Part shown: positions 51,853 through 61,930 of the stretch, one piece after another
Numbering within the stretch: position 1 is the first letter of the stretch
How the letters are laid out: every line of letters begins with the position of its first letter
Assembly (NCBI RefSeq): GCF_011068285.1
Contig: NZ_CP049616.1
Coordinates: 1,530,501-1,594,500, forward strand
DNA: 64,000 nt
Reading direction: 5' to 3'
From: Flagellimonas oceani
Lineage (GTDB): Bacteria > Bacteroidota > Bacteroidia > Flavobacteriales > Flavobacteriaceae
Position numbers and translations under genes: made by a program
Notes under the pieces: generated by a model
Databases searched by the model: none
Seen by the model: the letters and a program-made list of their open reading frames with translations, nothing else
What the model was told of the DNA's origin: nothing

Positions 51853-53076
51853 TTGGTAAAAACCAATAAACTTAATGTTTTCAACGACCCAATTTACGGT
51901 TTTATTGGAACTCCCAACGAACTAATTTTTAGTCTGATCTCGCATCCTTACTTTCAAAGGCTGAGGCGGATATCGCAAATGGGACTGTCTTATTTGGTCT
52001 ACCCGGGTGCGCATCACACGCGATTTCATCATGCGTTGGGCAGCATGCATTTAATGACGAAGGCCATTCAGGTCTTAAAGTTAAAAAATGTAGAAATCAC
52101 CCCAGAGGAAGAGAAAGGTTTATTGTGTGCCATTTTATTGCATGATATAGGTCACGGTCCATTTTCACATGCGTTGGAAGGCTTTGTGGCCAAAGAAATC
52201 AGCCATGAGCGGATCTCCCTGAAATTTATGATGGAATTGAACAAAGAGTTCAAAGGGCAGCTAGATACGGCCATCGCCATTTTCAAAGGTGATTATTCCA
52301 AACCCTTTTTAAACCAACTGGTCTCCAGTCAGTTGGATATGGACCGTTTGGATTACTTAAAAAGAGACAGTTTTTACTCTGGGGTCACCGAGGGAAACAT
52401 CAACTCGGAAAGGTTGATTTCCATGCTAAACGTAGTTGATGGCAATTTGGTGGTAGAGGAAAAGGCCATTTATGCTGTAGAAAAGTTTTTGATGGCCCGC
52501 AGGTTTATGTACTGGCAGGTGTATCTTCACAAAACGGGCTTGGTGGCCGAGCAACTTTTGGTCAGGATCATGCAGAGGGCCCGACTGCTGCTCTTACAAG
52601 GCGAAAAACTTACTGCTAGTGAACCTTTTTTGTTCTTCTTGAAAAACAATGGAACCATTACTTTTGATAAAGAGGTTTTGAAAACATTTGCCAAGTTAGA
52701 TGATATTGACATTCTTAGTGCTCTCAAAAATTGGCAGTTCCATACTGATTTTGTGCTGTCCAAGCTATGTGAAATGTTATTGAACAGGCGACTTTTGCAC
52801 ATTAAAGTTAAAAAGCGGCCCATTGCCCCGGAAAAATTGAACGAAAAGTTGGAATGGATCATCAAAAAGCATGATCTTTCCGTTGAGGAAGCTTCCAATT
52901 TTGTATTCCAAGGAGAAATATCCAATAAGGCATATAGCAAGGACGAGGCCATTCAAATATTGAAAAAGAACGGGAAAATTTCAGATGTACTCAAGGAATC
53001 CGACCAACTTAGCCTAAAGGCACTGGCCGAAACCGTGACCAAATATTACAGCTGTTATCCAAAGAAAGCCGTTTAA
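51853..53076 (+). CDS. HD-domain phosphohydrolase (dNTPase/SAMHD1-like)
   Basis: A 407-residue protein with [13 protein letters not shown] and the HD pair in [16 protein letters not shown], then [15 protein letters not shown] with the last metal Asp. This is the HD fold shared by dGTPases and SAMHD1, which remove triphosphate from dNTPs. The exact substrate is not certain. The TTG at 51853 (giving [17 protein letters not shown]) is chosen because the promoter -7 box ends at 51831. Confidence 0.88.
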   Translation: MVKTNKLNVFNDPIYGFIGTPNELIFSLISHPYFQRLRRISQMGLSYLVYPGAHHTRFHHALGSMHLMTKAIQVLKLKNVEITPEEEKGLLCAILLHDIGHGPFSHALEGFVAKEISHERISLKFMMELNKEFKGQLDTAIAIFKGDYSKPFLNQLVSSQLDMDRLDYLKRDSFYSGVTEGNINSERLISMLNVVDGNLVVEEKAIYAVEKFLMARRFMYWQVYLHKTGLVAEQLLVRIMQRARLLLLQGEKLTASEPFLFFLKNNGTITFDKEVLKTFAKLDDIDILSALKNWQFHTDFVLSKLCEMLLNRRLLHIKVKKRPIAPEKLNEKLEWIIKKHDLSVEEASNFVFQGEISNKAYSKDEAIQILKKNGKISDVLKESDQLSLKALAETVTKYYSCYPKKAV

Positions 53077-53086
53077 CAAATTTTGT

Positions 53087-53094
53087 TACTTTTG
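53087..53094 (+). promoter_or_regulatory. promoter -7 box of lpxD
   Basis: TACTTTTG matches exactly and ends 5 bases before the lpxD ATG, so the transcript should be leaderless or nearly so. No TTG lies at the usual spacing. Confidence 0.5.
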
Positions 53095-53099
53095 CACCA

Positions 53100-54137
53100 A
53101 TGAAATTTACAGCTACCCAAATTGCCGGAATCCTAGAAGGGGAAGTTGAGGGAAATCCTCAAATCGCTGTCCATAAATTGTCCAAGATCGAAGAGGGGGA
53201 AAAAGGCTCGTTGACCTTTTTGGCCAATCCAAAATACACTTCTTACATATATTCCACCAAAGCCTCGATAACTATTGTAAACAAGGATTTTGTGCCGGAG
53301 CAATCCGTTTCCACAACGCTCATAAAAGTGGAGGATGCCTATAAATCCTTTTCCAAACTATTGGAGTATTACAATCAGGTAAAAAACAATAAGGTAGGGG
53401 TGGAGAATCCCTGCTACATATCCGAAACAGCCAAATATGGTGAAGGTTTTTACCTTGGCGCATTCGCTTATTTGGGCGATAATGTAAAAATTGGGGACAA
53501 CGTTAAAATATACCCGAACGCTTACATCGGCGATAATGTGACTATTGGCAACAATGTTATTGTTTTTGCAGGGGCAAAAGTATATTCGGAGACCATTATC
53601 GGGAACAATTGTGTAATCCATGGTGGTGCGATCATTGGTGCGGACGGATTTGGTTTTACCCCAAATTCCAATGGAGAATACAGTAAAGTGCCCCAAACGG
53701 GCAATGTGATCATTGAAGATAATGTGGACATTGGCGCCGGGACTACCATAGACCGCGCTACATTAGGATCTACAATTTTGAGAAAGGGCGTAAAACTGGA
53801 CAACCAAATCCAGATTGCGCACAATGTGGAAATTGGCGAGCATACGGCCATTGCGGCCCAGACAGGAATTGCAGGTTCCACTAAAATCGGCAAGAACTGC
53901 CTGATCGGCGGACAAGTAGGGATCGTAGGGCACATCACCATAGGTGATAGGGTCCGAATCCAGGCCCAATCCGGTATCGGAAGAAACGTAAAAGATGATG
54001 AAGCGCTTCAAGGTTCACCCGCGTTGAACTATGGCGACTTCAATAAATCATATGTACACTTTAAGAATTTGCCCAAACTGGCAAGTCAAATCTCTAACAT
54101 AGAAAAAAGAGTAGAAGGTGAGCAAACCAAGCAATAA
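53100..54137 (+). CDS. lpxD: UDP-3-O-(3-hydroxymyristoyl)glucosamine N-acyltransferase
   Basis: A 345-residue lipid A enzyme. The N-terminal uridine-binding domain ([10 protein letters not shown]) is followed by left-handed beta-helix hexapeptide repeats ([16 protein letters not shown]) and a C-terminal helix. The catalytic His lies in [14 protein letters not shown]. It transfers an acyl chain from acyl carrier protein to UDP-3-acylglucosamine. Its 3' end overlaps the GTG start of lpxC/fabZ by 20 bases. Confidence 0.95.
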   Translation: MKFTATQIAGILEGEVEGNPQIAVHKLSKIEEGEKGSLTFLANPKYTSYIYSTKASITIVNKDFVPEQSVSTTLIKVEDAYKSFSKLLEYYNQVKNNKVGVENPCYISETAKYGEGFYLGAFAYLGDNVKIGDNVKIYPNAYIGDNVTIGNNVIVFAGAKVYSETIIGNNCVIHGGAIIGADGFGFTPNSNGEYSKVPQTGNVIIEDNVDIGAGTTIDRATLGSTILRKGVKLDNQIQIAHNVEIGEHTAIAAQTGIAGSTKIGKNCLIGGQVGIVGHITIGDRVRIQAQSGIGRNVKDDEALQGSPALNYGDFNKSYVHFKNLPKLASQISNIEKRVEGEQTKQ

Positions 54138-55530
54138 ACAACGCACCATTGGCAAAAAAGTAACGCTACAAGGTGTAGGGTTACATACGGGCGAAAACGT
54201 GACCATGAGCTTTTTGCCCGCGGACGAGAACCACGGTTTTGCGTTCCAAAGAATCGATTTGGAAGGAGAACCCATAATCGAGGCCGATGCCAATTACGTG
54301 GTAAACACGCAACGGGGCACCAATCTGGAAAAGAACGGTGTCAAAATTCATACCTCCGAACACGTGCTTGCTGCGCTTGTAGGTCTGGATATCGACAACG
54401 TACTGATTGAACTCGATGCTCCAGAGCCTCCGATTATGGATGGTTCCTCCAAGTTTTTTGTGAAGGCATTGGAAGAAGCCGGTATCGTTGAACAACAAGA
54501 GGAAAGAGAGGAATACATAGTCAAAGATGTGGTTTCTTATAAAGATGAGGCCACAGGCAGCGAAATTACTGTTATTCCCGCCGATGAGTACCAAGTGACC
54601 ACCATGGTGGATTTTGGAACCAAGGTTTTGGGGACACAAAATGCGACATTGGAAAAAATGTCCGATTTTAAAACGGAAATAGCCGATTCCCGTACATTCA
54701 GTTTTCTTCATGAACTTGAAATGTTGTTGGAAAACGGCCTAATAAAAGGTGGTGACCTTAATAATGCCATTGTTTATGTAGACAAGGAGATTTCGGAGTC
54801 TACCATGAAGAAGTTGGAGAAAGCCTTCGGAAAGGAAAAGCTCTCCGTAAAGCCCAATGGTATCTTGGACAATTTAACCTTGCATCATCCCAATGAAGCT
54901 GCACGACACAAGCTGTTGGATGTGATAGGGGATTTGGCGTTGGCAGGAACACGTATCCGAGGCAAGGTAATTGCCAATAAACCAGGACATTTTGTGAACA
55001 CGCAATTTGCCAAAAAACTGTCCAAAATCATCAAAATAGAAAAAAGGAACAAAGTTCCCAGCTATGATTTGAACCAAGAGCCTCTAATGGACGTGAACGA
55101 AATCATGGCGAGGTTGCCGCACCGCCCACCATTTTTATTGGTGGATAAAATTTTGGAACTCTCCGACTCGCACGTTGTAGGTGTCAAAAATGTAACCATG
55201 AACGAGCCTTTCTTCGTAGGTCATTTCCCCGGTGCGCCGGTTATGCCGGGAGTACTGCAGGTGGAAGCCATGGCCCAAACGGGCGGGATTCTTGTGTTGA
55301 GTACAGTTCCAGACCCTGAAAATTACTTGACTTTCTTCATGAAGATTGATAAGGTAAAATTTAAGCAACAAGTGGTTCCCGGCGATACACTCATATTTAA
55401 ATGCGATTTGATTTCACCGATCCGTAGAGGGATCTGTCACATGCAAGCATACGCCTATGCCAATGGAAAATTGGTCTCCGAAGCTGAGCTTATGGCACAG
55501 ATTGTAAAAACAAAAAATACAGATTCTTAG
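54118..55530 (+). CDS. lpxC/fabZ: bifunctional UDP-3-O-acyl-GlcNAc deacetylase / 3-hydroxyacyl-ACP dehydratase (LpxC-FabZ)
   Basis: A 470-residue fusion typical of Bacteroidota. Residues 1-310 are LpxC, the zinc deacetylase of lipid A synthesis: [10 protein letters not shown] and [21 protein letters not shown] hold the zinc and catalytic residues. Residues 320-470 are Fab[14 protein letters not shown] and [20 protein letters not shown] hold the His/Glu pair. Fusing them balances lipid A and fatty acid synthesis. It starts with GTG inside the end of lpxD. Confidence 0.96.
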   Translation: MSKPSNKQRTIGKKVTLQGVGLHTGENVTMSFLPADENHGFAFQRIDLEGEPIIEADANYVVNTQRGTNLEKNGVKIHTSEHVLAALVGLDIDNVLIELDAPEPPIMDGSSKFFVKALEEAGIVEQQEEREEYIVKDVVSYKDEATGSEITVIPADEYQVTTMVDFGTKVLGTQNATLEKMSDFKTEIADSRTFSFLHELEMLLENGLIKGGDLNNAIVYVDKEISESTMKKLEKAFGKEKLSVKPNGILDNLTLHHPNEAARHKLLDVIGDLALAGTRIRGKVIANKPGHFVNTQFAKKLSKIIKIEKRNKVPSYDLNQEPLMDVNEIMARLPHRPPFLLVDKILELSDSHVVGVKNVTMNEPFFVGHFPGAPVMPGVLQVEAMAQTGGILVLSTVPDPENYLTFFMKIDKVKFKQQVVPGDTLIFKCDLISPIRRGICHMQAYAYANGKLVSEAELMAQIVKTKNTDS

Positions 55531-56316
55531 ATGAACCAACCCTTAGCATACGTACACCCTGGAGCCAAAATTGCCAAAAATGTGGTGATCGAGCCCTTCA
55601 CTACCATACATAACAATGTTACGATCGGTGAAGGAACTTGGATTGGTAGCAACGTAACTATAATGGAAGGCGCCCGAATCGGAAAAAACTGCAGCATTTT
55701 TCCTGGGGCCGTAATTTCCGCAATGCCCCAAGATTTAAAATATCAAGGCGAAGAGACCACGGTTGTAATTGGTGACAATACGACCATTAGAGAGTGCGCC
55801 ACGATCAACAAAGGTACTTCTGACCGTATGAAAACCGTAATCGGAAATAATTGTTTGATTATGGCCTATTGCCATGTTGCACACGATTGTTTTGTTGGCG
55901 ATGGCTGCATCTTCAGTAACAATTCCACTTTAGCGGGCCATGTGACCATAGGTCAAAATGTGGTTTTGGCGGGAATGGTAGCTGTGCACCAGTTCGTGTC
56001 CATCGGAAACCACGCCTTTGTAACTGGCGGTTCCTTGGTTCGTAAAGATGTACCTCCCTACGTAAAAGCGGCGAGGGAACCCCTTTCTTATGTGGGAATC
56101 AATTCCATTGGATTGCGTAGGAGAGGCTTTGAGTCCGACAAGATTCGCGAGATTCAAAATATTTACCGATTACTCTATCAACAAAATTATAACAATTCCC
56201 AAGCGGCATCCATTATTGAAGCCGAGATGGAGGCAACTCCGGAGCGAGATGAGATTCTTCAATTTATAAGGGATTCGCAACGTGGAATCATGAAAGGTTA
56301 TTTCAGTTCAAATTAA
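55531..56316 (+). CDS. lpxA: UDP-N-acetylglucosamine acyltransferase
   Basis: A 261-residue hexapeptide-repeat enzyme with the catalytic His in AYCHVAHDC and the family phrases GTSDRMKTVIGNN and VGINSIGLRRRGF. It performs the first acylation of lipid A synthesis. It starts at the base after the lpxC/fabZ stop. Confidence 0.97.
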   Translation: MNQPLAYVHPGAKIAKNVVIEPFTTIHNNVTIGEGTWIGSNVTIMEGARIGKNCSIFPGAVISAMPQDLKYQGEETTVVIGDNTTIRECATINKGTSDRMKTVIGNNCLIMAYCHVAHDCFVGDGCIFSNNSTLAGHVTIGQNVVLAGMVAVHQFVSIGNHAFVTGGSLVRKDVPPYVKAAREPLSYVGINSIGLRRRGFESDKIREIQNIYRLLYQQNYNNSQAASIIEAEMEATPERDEILQFIRDSQRGIMKGYFSSN

Positions 56317-56320
56317 ATTT

Positions 56321-56887
56321 ATGGCAAGTACTTCTGATATAAGAAAGGGATTGTGCATCAGGTACAATCACGACATCTACAAGATTGTAGAGTTTCTTCA
56401 CGTAAAACCCGGTAAAGGACCTGCATTTGTCCGTACCAAATTAAAAAGCGTTACCACAGGCAAGGTCATTGACAATACTTTTTCTGCGGGACATAAGATC
56501 GAAGACGTACGTGTGGAAACGCGTAGTTATCAATTTTTGTACAATGAAGGGGAAACGTACCACTTCATGAACACCGATGATTACACCCAAATTGCCTTGC
56601 AGAGGGATGCATTGGACGCCTACGATCTTTTGAAAGAAAGCGAAGTGGTGACCATTATTTTCAATGCCGAGGACAATATGCCGCTATCCGTAGAAATGCC
56701 TGCCAGTGTTGTTTTGGAAGTGACACATACAGAACCGGGCGTAAAAGGCAACACGGCCACGAACGCGACAAAACCTGCGACGGTTGAGACCGGTGCTAGT
56801 ATCAACGTCCCACTGTTCATCAACGAAGGTGACAAGATTAAAATTGATACAGAGAAAGGCGCTTATTTGGAACGTGCTAAAGAGTAG
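56321..56887 (+). CDS. efp: elongation factor P
   Basis: A 188-residue three-domain translation factor that rescues ribosomes stalled at polyproline. The tip loop reads VKPGKGPAFVR, with Lys32 at the usual modification position. No modification gene is seen nearby. It is placed inside the lipid A gene run, 4 bases after lpxA. Confidence 0.96.
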   Translation: MASTSDIRKGLCIRYNHDIYKIVEFLHVKPGKGPAFVRTKLKSVTTGKVIDNTFSAGHKIEDVRVETRSYQFLYNEGETYHFMNTDDYTQIALQRDALDAYDLLKESEVVTIIFNAEDNMPLSVEMPASVVLEVTHTEPGVKGNTATNATKPATVETGASINVPLFINEGDKIKIDTEKGAYLERAKE

Positions 56888-56892
56888 CGTTA

Positions 56893-57828
56893 ATGAAATT
56901 TCCTAAAACCTATACACTTAAGGAAATATCGGAGATCATTGATGCCGATTTCGTGGGGGATGAAAATTTTCCAGTTTTGGGCATGAATGAAATCCATGTG
57001 GTGGAAGAAGGCGACATTGTATTTGTGGACCATCCCAAATATTATGATAAGGCGCTACAATCCAAAGCTACCGTAGTGCTCATCAACAAAGAGGTCGAGT
57101 GTCCCGAGGGCAAAGCTTTGCTTGTTTCCGATGATCCTTTTCGGGATTTCAATAAACTGACAAAACATTTCAAACCTTTTGAAAGTGCGGCATCATCTAT
57201 TGCTGATTCAGCTCAGATAGGGGAGGGAACAGTGATTCAACCCAACGTATTCATCGGCAATTATGTGAAAATCGGTAAAAACTGCGTGATTCATCCCAAT
57301 GTGACCATTTATGACGGATGTATCCTTGGTGATAATGTGACCATCCACGCAGGAACCGTTTTGGGAGCAGATGCATTCTACTATAAAAACAGGCCCGAAG
57401 GCTTTGATAAATTGCTTTCTGGTGGAAACGTTGTAGTTGAAAACAATGTGGACATCGGTGCTGGATGCACCATTGACCGAGGCGTGACAGGTTCAACAAC
57501 GATCAAAGAAGGGGCCAAATTGGACAATCAAATCCAAGTTGGTCATGATACCGTCATCGGTAAAAAATGTTTGATCGCATCCCACGTAGGGATTGCCGGT
57601 TGCTGCATCATTGAAGACGAGGTGACCCTTTGGGGACAAGTCGGAATCACAAGTGGGGCAACCATTGGCAAAAAAGCAGTGATTTTGGCACAATCAGGTA
57701 TTTCCAAATCCCTTGAAGGAGGCAAAACCTATTTTGGCTACCCAGCTGAAGAAGCTAGGGAAAAACTGAAACAGATTGCATCCATCAAAAGGATTCCAGA
57801 AATCTTGCAAAAACTGAAAAAGATTTAG
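56893..57828 (+). CDS. second LpxD-like N-acyltransferase
   Basis: A 311-residue paralogue of LpxD with the same plan: N-terminal domain (DIVFVDHPKYYDKAL), hexapeptide repeats and the His in LDNQIQVGHDTVIG at the catalytic position. The loop that reads [10 protein letters not shown] in LpxD reads GADAFYYKNR here, and the C-terminal helix is shorter, so substrate or partner may differ. It lies 5 bases after efp. It could acylate a different UDP-sugar or use another chain length. Confidence 0.88.
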   Translation: MKFPKTYTLKEISEIIDADFVGDENFPVLGMNEIHVVEEGDIVFVDHPKYYDKALQSKATVVLINKEVECPEGKALLVSDDPFRDFNKLTKHFKPFESAASSIADSAQIGEGTVIQPNVFIGNYVKIGKNCVIHPNVTIYDGCILGDNVTIHAGTVLGADAFYYKNRPEGFDKLLSGGNVVVENNVDIGAGCTIDRGVTGSTTIKEGAKLDNQIQVGHDTVIGKKCLIASHVGIAGCCIIEDEVTLWGQVGITSGATIGKKAVILAQSGISKSLEGGKTYFGYPAEEAREKLKQIASIKRIPEILQKLKKI

Positions 57829-57859
57829 GAAATCAATAGAAAAAAACTTTAGTAAACCA

Positions 57860-57867
57860 TATTTTTG
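57860..57867 (+). promoter_or_regulatory. promoter -7 box of sucD
   Basis: TATTTTTG matches TAnnTTTG exactly and lies 23 bases before the sucD ATG; no TTG is seen at the usual spacing. Confidence 0.45.
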
Positions 57868-57890
57868 TATTTCTACATTAAGTTAAATAT

Positions 57891-58763
57891 ATGAGCGTCT
57901 TAGTAAACAAGGATTCAAACATAATTGTACAAGGATTTACCGGTAGTGAAGGAACATTTCACGCCGAACAAATGATTGAATACGGAACCAACGTGGTTGG
58001 TGGCGTGACCCCCGGAAAAGGAGGTCAAGAACATTTGGGAAAACCAGTTTTCAATACAGTTGCAGAAGCTGTTAAAGAAGTTGGTGCCGACACCACGATT
58101 ATTTTTGTTCCGCCCGCATTTGCTGCGGATGCCATTATGGAAGCTGCCGATGCAGGAATCAAGGTGATCATTACCATCACCGAAGGTATTCCGGTTGCGG
58201 ATATGGTAAAAGCCAACGATTACATCAAGAATATGGACTGCACATTGATCGGTCCTAACTGCCCCGGTGTAATTACCCCAGGTGAAGCCAAAGTTGGTAT
58301 TATGCCAGGATTTGTCTTCAAAAAAGGAAAAGTGGGCATCGTTTCCAAGTCGGGAACTTTGACTTACGAAGCTGCTGACCAAGTCGTTCGTCAAGGATTG
58401 GGCATCACAACGGCCATCGGTATTGGGGGTGATCCTATTATCGGAACCACTACAAAACAAGCCGTTGAGCTATTGATCAACGACCCAGAAACCGAATGCG
58501 TGGTAATGATCGGTGAAATCGGCGGTCAGTTGGAAGCCGAAGCCGCTAGATGGTACAAAGAAAGTGGAAGCAAAAAACCAGTTGTAGGTTTTATTGCTGG
58601 TGAAACTGCTCCTGCCGGACGTACGATGGGGCACGCAGGTGCCATTGTAGGTGGTAGCGACGATACAGCGCAAGCCAAGAAAAAGATTATGCGCGATTGC
58701 GGTATCCACGTGGTGGATTCACCCGCTGAGATTGGCGTAAAAGTGAAGGAAGTGGTTGGGTAA
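57891..58763 (+). CDS. sucD: succinate-CoA ligase, ADP-forming, alpha subunit
   Basis: A 290-residue subunit with the CoA-binding start [20 protein letters not shown] and the phospho-histidine in [13 protein letters not shown]. It couples succinyl-CoA hydrolysis to nucleotide triphosphate formation in the TCA cycle. The beta subunit is not in this window. A clear terminator follows. Confidence 0.97.
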   Translation: MSVLVNKDSNIIVQGFTGSEGTFHAEQMIEYGTNVVGGVTPGKGGQEHLGKPVFNTVAEAVKEVGADTTIIFVPPAFAADAIMEAADAGIKVIITITEGIPVADMVKANDYIKNMDCTLIGPNCPGVITPGEAKVGIMPGFVFKKGKVGIVSKSGTLTYEAADQVVRQGLGITTAIGIGGDPIIGTTTKQAVELLINDPETECVVMIGEIGGQLEAEAARWYKESGSKKPVVGFIAGETAPAGRTMGHAGAIVGGSDDTAQAKKKIMRDCGIHVVDSPAEIGVKVKEVVG

Positions 58764-58783
58764 CCGACCGTTAAAACCATACC

Positions 58784-58810
58784 AAATCCCGTTTTATGCG
58801 GGATTTTTTT
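58784..58810 (+). terminator. rho-independent terminator after sucD
   Basis: AAATCCCG (58784-58791) and CGGGATTT (58799-58806) pair perfectly around a 7-base loop and run into a T stretch up to 58810. Confidence 0.88.
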
Positions 58811-58824
58811 TCGTCTAAACATAA

Positions 58825-59011
58825 AACAACAACTATATTTGACCTGTTGTCTATTTTGAATACAAAACTCGCGCTAGGTGTCAGTTCGAGTGATTTTGAG
58901 GAACGAAAAATCGTATCGAGAACTTTTTTTCTCGATATAAATTTCACTTCTAGAGTCGTGAAATCCACTCGAAATGACGAATTTTAGCAAAATGAACAAC
59001 AACTATGTTTG
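58825..59011. repeat. 17-base direct repeats flanking a palindromic element
   Basis: AACAACAACTATATTTG (58825-58841) and AACAACAACTATGTTTG (58995-59011) match at 16 of 17 positions and flank copy A of the palindromic repeat. Each contains an exact TAnnTTTG box (58834-58841 and 59004-59011), either of which might serve fabG. The rest of the 320-base gap has no coding frame that I can support. Confidence 0.6.
58880..58979. repeat. palindromic intergenic repeat, copy A
   Basis: A 100-base element with outer arms GTCAGTTCGAGTG (58880-58892) and CACTCGAAATGAC (58966-58978), matching at 12 of 13. The inner arms TATCGAGAA (58914-58922) and TTCTCGATA (58929-58937) pair perfectly. It resembles copy B at 14906-15017 in sequence and in nested design. 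No coding content. Confidence 0.7.
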
Positions 59012-59130
59012 GCTAACAACCATTCAAACACAATCATTGTATGAAATGAGCCATAACAATTTTCGACACTAATAAGAAGTGTTAATTGGCGAATTGCATC
59101 TGACAGTTAAAAACAAATAAATATCCACAG

Positions 59131-59880
59131 ATGAAACTTTTGGAAGGGAAAAACGTAATCATAACAGGAGCCAGTAGGGGAATTGGCAAAGGAATTGCCG
59201 AAGTATTTGCAAAACACGGTGCCAATGTGGCATTTACCTACAGTTCCAGCGAAGCACCTGCCTTGGAATTGGAAAAGGAATTGACCGAAATGGGCGTAAA
59301 GGCCAAAGCCTATAAAAGTAATGCCGCAAGTTTTGAAGAATCAGAAGCCCTTGTGGCCAAGGTTTTGGAAGATTTTGACGGCAAAATCGATGTGCTGATC
59401 AATAACGCAGGTATCACCAAGGACAACCTATTGATGCGAATGGGAGAAGATGATTTTGACAAAGTCATCGAAATCAACCTAAAATCCGTTTTCAATATGA
59501 CCAAAGCAGTGCAACGTACGATGTTGAAGCAGCGCAAAGGCTCCATTATCAATATGAGCAGTGTGGTTGGTGTAAAAGGCAACGCCGGACAGACGAACTA
59601 CGCAGCTTCCAAAGCAGGGATGATTGGTTTTACCAAGTCCGTGGCCTTGGAATTGGGATCTAGGAACATCCGTTGCAACGCCATTGCCCCAGGTTTCATT
59701 GAAACCGAAATGACCGAAAAACTGGACGAAAAAACGGTTCAAGGTTGGAGAGAAGGTATTCCATTGAAACGCGGCGGAAGCCCCGAAGACGTGGCCAATG
59801 CCTGCGTATTTTTGGCATCGGACCTATCCGACTACGTCACAGGACAGGTATTGAATGTTGATGGTGGAATGTTAACCTAA
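59131..59880 (+). CDS. fabG: 3-oxoacyl-ACP reductase
   Basis: A 249-residue short-chain dehydrogenase: cofactor site TGASRGIGKGIAE, NNAG, active site Ser in INMSSVVGVKGNAGQTNYAASKAG with the YxxxK pair, and the C-terminal GQVLNVDGGM. It reduces 3-oxoacyl-ACP with NADPH in fatty acid elongation. It lies 5 bases before the vWA gene. Confidence 0.95.
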   Translation: MKLLEGKNVIITGASRGIGKGIAEVFAKHGANVAFTYSSSEAPALELEKELTEMGVKAKAYKSNAASFEESEALVAKVLEDFDGKIDVLINNAGITKDNLLMRMGEDDFDKVIEINLKSVFNMTKAVQRTMLKQRKGSIINMSSVVGVKGNAGQTNYAASKAGMIGFTKSVALELGSRNIRCNAIAPGFIETEMTEKLDEKTVQGWREGIPLKRGGSPEDVANACVFLASDLSDYVTGQVLNVDGGMLT

Positions 59881-59884
59881 ATGA

Positions 59885-61918
59885 ATGGAATTGAGCACGG
59901 TACTTCTTATTTTGTTAGCAGTTGCTGCCGCGCTTACCCTTGTCTATTTTCAATACTTCTATAAAAACCCTAAAAAGGGTTCACTTAAAATTATATTGGC
60001 CGCATTAAGGTTTGTTACCTTGTTTTGCGGCCTTTTGCTTTTGATAAACCCAAAGTTTATCAGCAAGGATTATTTTGTTGAAAAAGCAAACTTGATTTTG
60101 CTTGTGGACAATTCCACCTCGATGAAAGATGCTTCTTCCGAAACCGAGATTGCCCAAGCCATTGCACAAATCCGTCAGAATGATGCCATAAGTGAGCGTT
60201 TTACCATTCATCAATATGGGTTTGGAAACACCATTACTGCTACCGATACCATTCGATTTGATCAAGGAAATACCGATATTTCCAATGCACTTTCTACGTT
60301 GAATGATGTTTTTGTAAACGGAAACAATGCGATTGTCCTGTTTTCAGATGGGAATCAAACCCTGGGCAGGGATTTTGAGTATGTCACACTAAATGAAAAT
60401 ACTACGGTAAACCCAGTTGTGGTTGGCGATACCACACAATATGAAGATGTTTCCATTGGACTCATCAACGTCAACAAATTTGCCTTTTTACGGAACAGTT
60501 TTCCCATTGAGACCTCCATTCGGTATCAAGGTTCAAGACCTATCTCAAGCACGGTTACGATTTCCATCAACGGTAGCAGGGTGCATCAAGAAAAAATAAA
60601 TCTAGATGGCACAAAGAACAGTCAAACCCTAAATACCTTGGTCGAGGCGCAAAGCGTGGGCATCAAAACCATCAAAATTGAGGTCGGCAAGCTGGAAAAT
60701 GAACGAAATACAGCGAATAACGTCAAAGAAACGGCCATTGAAGTTATTGATGAAAAAACCAATGTGGCCATTGTCTCGGATATGCTGCATCCCGATATTG
60801 GGGCCTTAAAAAAGTCCATCGAATCGAACGAACAGCGCTCCGTTACCCTGCTAAAACCCAATATCAGTCAGTCAGAACTCCAAGAATCCGACCTTACAAT
60901 ACTGTATCAACCCAATCGAAATTTTCGGAGTGTTTATGAGTTTCTGGAAAATTCTGGTGCCAATTACTTCACCATCACAGGAAGCAAAACGGATTGGAAC
61001 TACTTAAATAGGGCACAAGAGAGTTTTAAAGTTTCTGGAAGCAGACAACCAGAAGATATACTGCCTGTTTTAAACAACGCCTTTGGTTTATTCGGTCTTG
61101 GAGAATTTTCTGTGGATGGATTTCCGCCTTTGCAAGGAACACTGGGCGACATCCAACTGAATAAGGATAGTGAAATACTGATGTTCCAGCAGTTGCAGGG
61201 CATCAATTTGGACAAACCTTTGTTTGCCATTCTCACAGAGGCCAATCAAAAAGAGGCGGTGCTTTTTGGAGAAGATATATGGCGCTGGCGGGCACAGGTG
61301 TACCGAAACGACCAAAGTTTTCAAAAGTTTGATGATTTCATTGGAAATTTAATGGTGTATTTGGGCTCCGATAGACAGCGGAACCGATTGGAACTTGATT
61401 ACGAGTTGGTTTTTGACAATGCCAGTATGGCCAAGATAAGAGCTTCTTATTTTGATGAAAGTTACCAGTTTGACCCGAATGCCAGTATTTCCATAAAAAT
61501 AGAAGGCAAGGATACTGATTTTTCCAGAGTGTCCCCCGTACTTTTAAAAGGTTCGTTTTATGAAGTGGACCTAAGCGATTTGCAGGCTGGGGAATATAAT
61601 TTTACCGTAACCGTTCAAGATGAAAACCTGAAAAGGTCTGGGACATTCCGGATTTTGGACTTCAATCCAGAAAAACAGTTGATTTCCGCCAATTACAAAA
61701 AAATGCAGCGATTGGCGCAGAAAAATGGAGGTCAAATCTACTACTTGGACGGTATTGAAACCCTTCAAAATGACTTGGCTACGGGCGAAGAATTTCTTCC
61801 TGTTCAAAAGAGCAGGGATAATATTGTATCTTTAATAGATTTCCGTATTTTGCTCGGACTCATCATTCTTTCGCTTGCAGCGGAATGGTTCATCAGAAAA
61901 TATAATGGATTAATTTAA
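59885..61918 (+). CDS. vWA-domain membrane protein
   Basis: A 677-residue protein with two N-terminal membrane helices, a vWA-like domain beginning LILLVDNSTSM (MIDAS DxSxS), a long periplasmic beta-rich region and a C-terminal membrane helix (DFRILLGLIILSLAAEWFI). The plan is the same as in the BatA-like protein at 1993-3915, but it lacks the BatA N-terminal motif. The role is unknown. It follows fabG by 4 bases. Confidence 0.82.
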   Translation: MELSTVLLILLAVAAALTLVYFQYFYKNPKKGSLKIILAALRFVTLFCGLLLLINPKFISKDYFVEKANLILLVDNSTSMKDASSETEIAQAIAQIRQNDAISERFTIHQYGFGNTITATDTIRFDQGNTDISNALSTLNDVFVNGNNAIVLFSDGNQTLGRDFEYVTLNENTTVNPVVVGDTTQYEDVSIGLINVNKFAFLRNSFPIETSIRYQGSRPISSTVTISINGSRVHQEKINLDGTKNSQTLNTLVEAQSVGIKTIKIEVGKLENERNTANNVKETAIEVIDEKTNVAIVSDMLHPDIGALKKSIESNEQRSVTLLKPNISQSELQESDLTILYQPNRNFRSVYEFLENSGANYFTITGSKTDWNYLNRAQESFKVSGSRQPEDILPVLNNAFGLFGLGEFSVDGFPPLQGTLGDIQLNKDSEILMFQQLQGINLDKPLFAILTEANQKEAVLFGEDIWRWRAQVYRNDQSFQKFDDFIGNLMVYLGSDRQRNRLELDYELVFDNASMAKIRASYFDESYQFDPNASISIKIEGKDTDFSRVSPVLLKGSFYEVDLSDLQAGEYNFTVTVQDENLKRSGTFRILDFNPEKQLISANYKKMQRLAQKNGGQIYYLDGIETLQNDLATGEEFLPVQKSRDNIVSLIDFRILLGLIILSLAAEWFIRKYNGLI

Positions 61919-61930
61919 ATCAAAATACAA

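Noticed and set aside
58880..58979. tRNA-like or riboswitch reading of the palindromic element
   Set aside because: No T-loop or acceptor pattern, and the same nested palindrome recurs at 14906-15017, which fits a dispersed repeat better.
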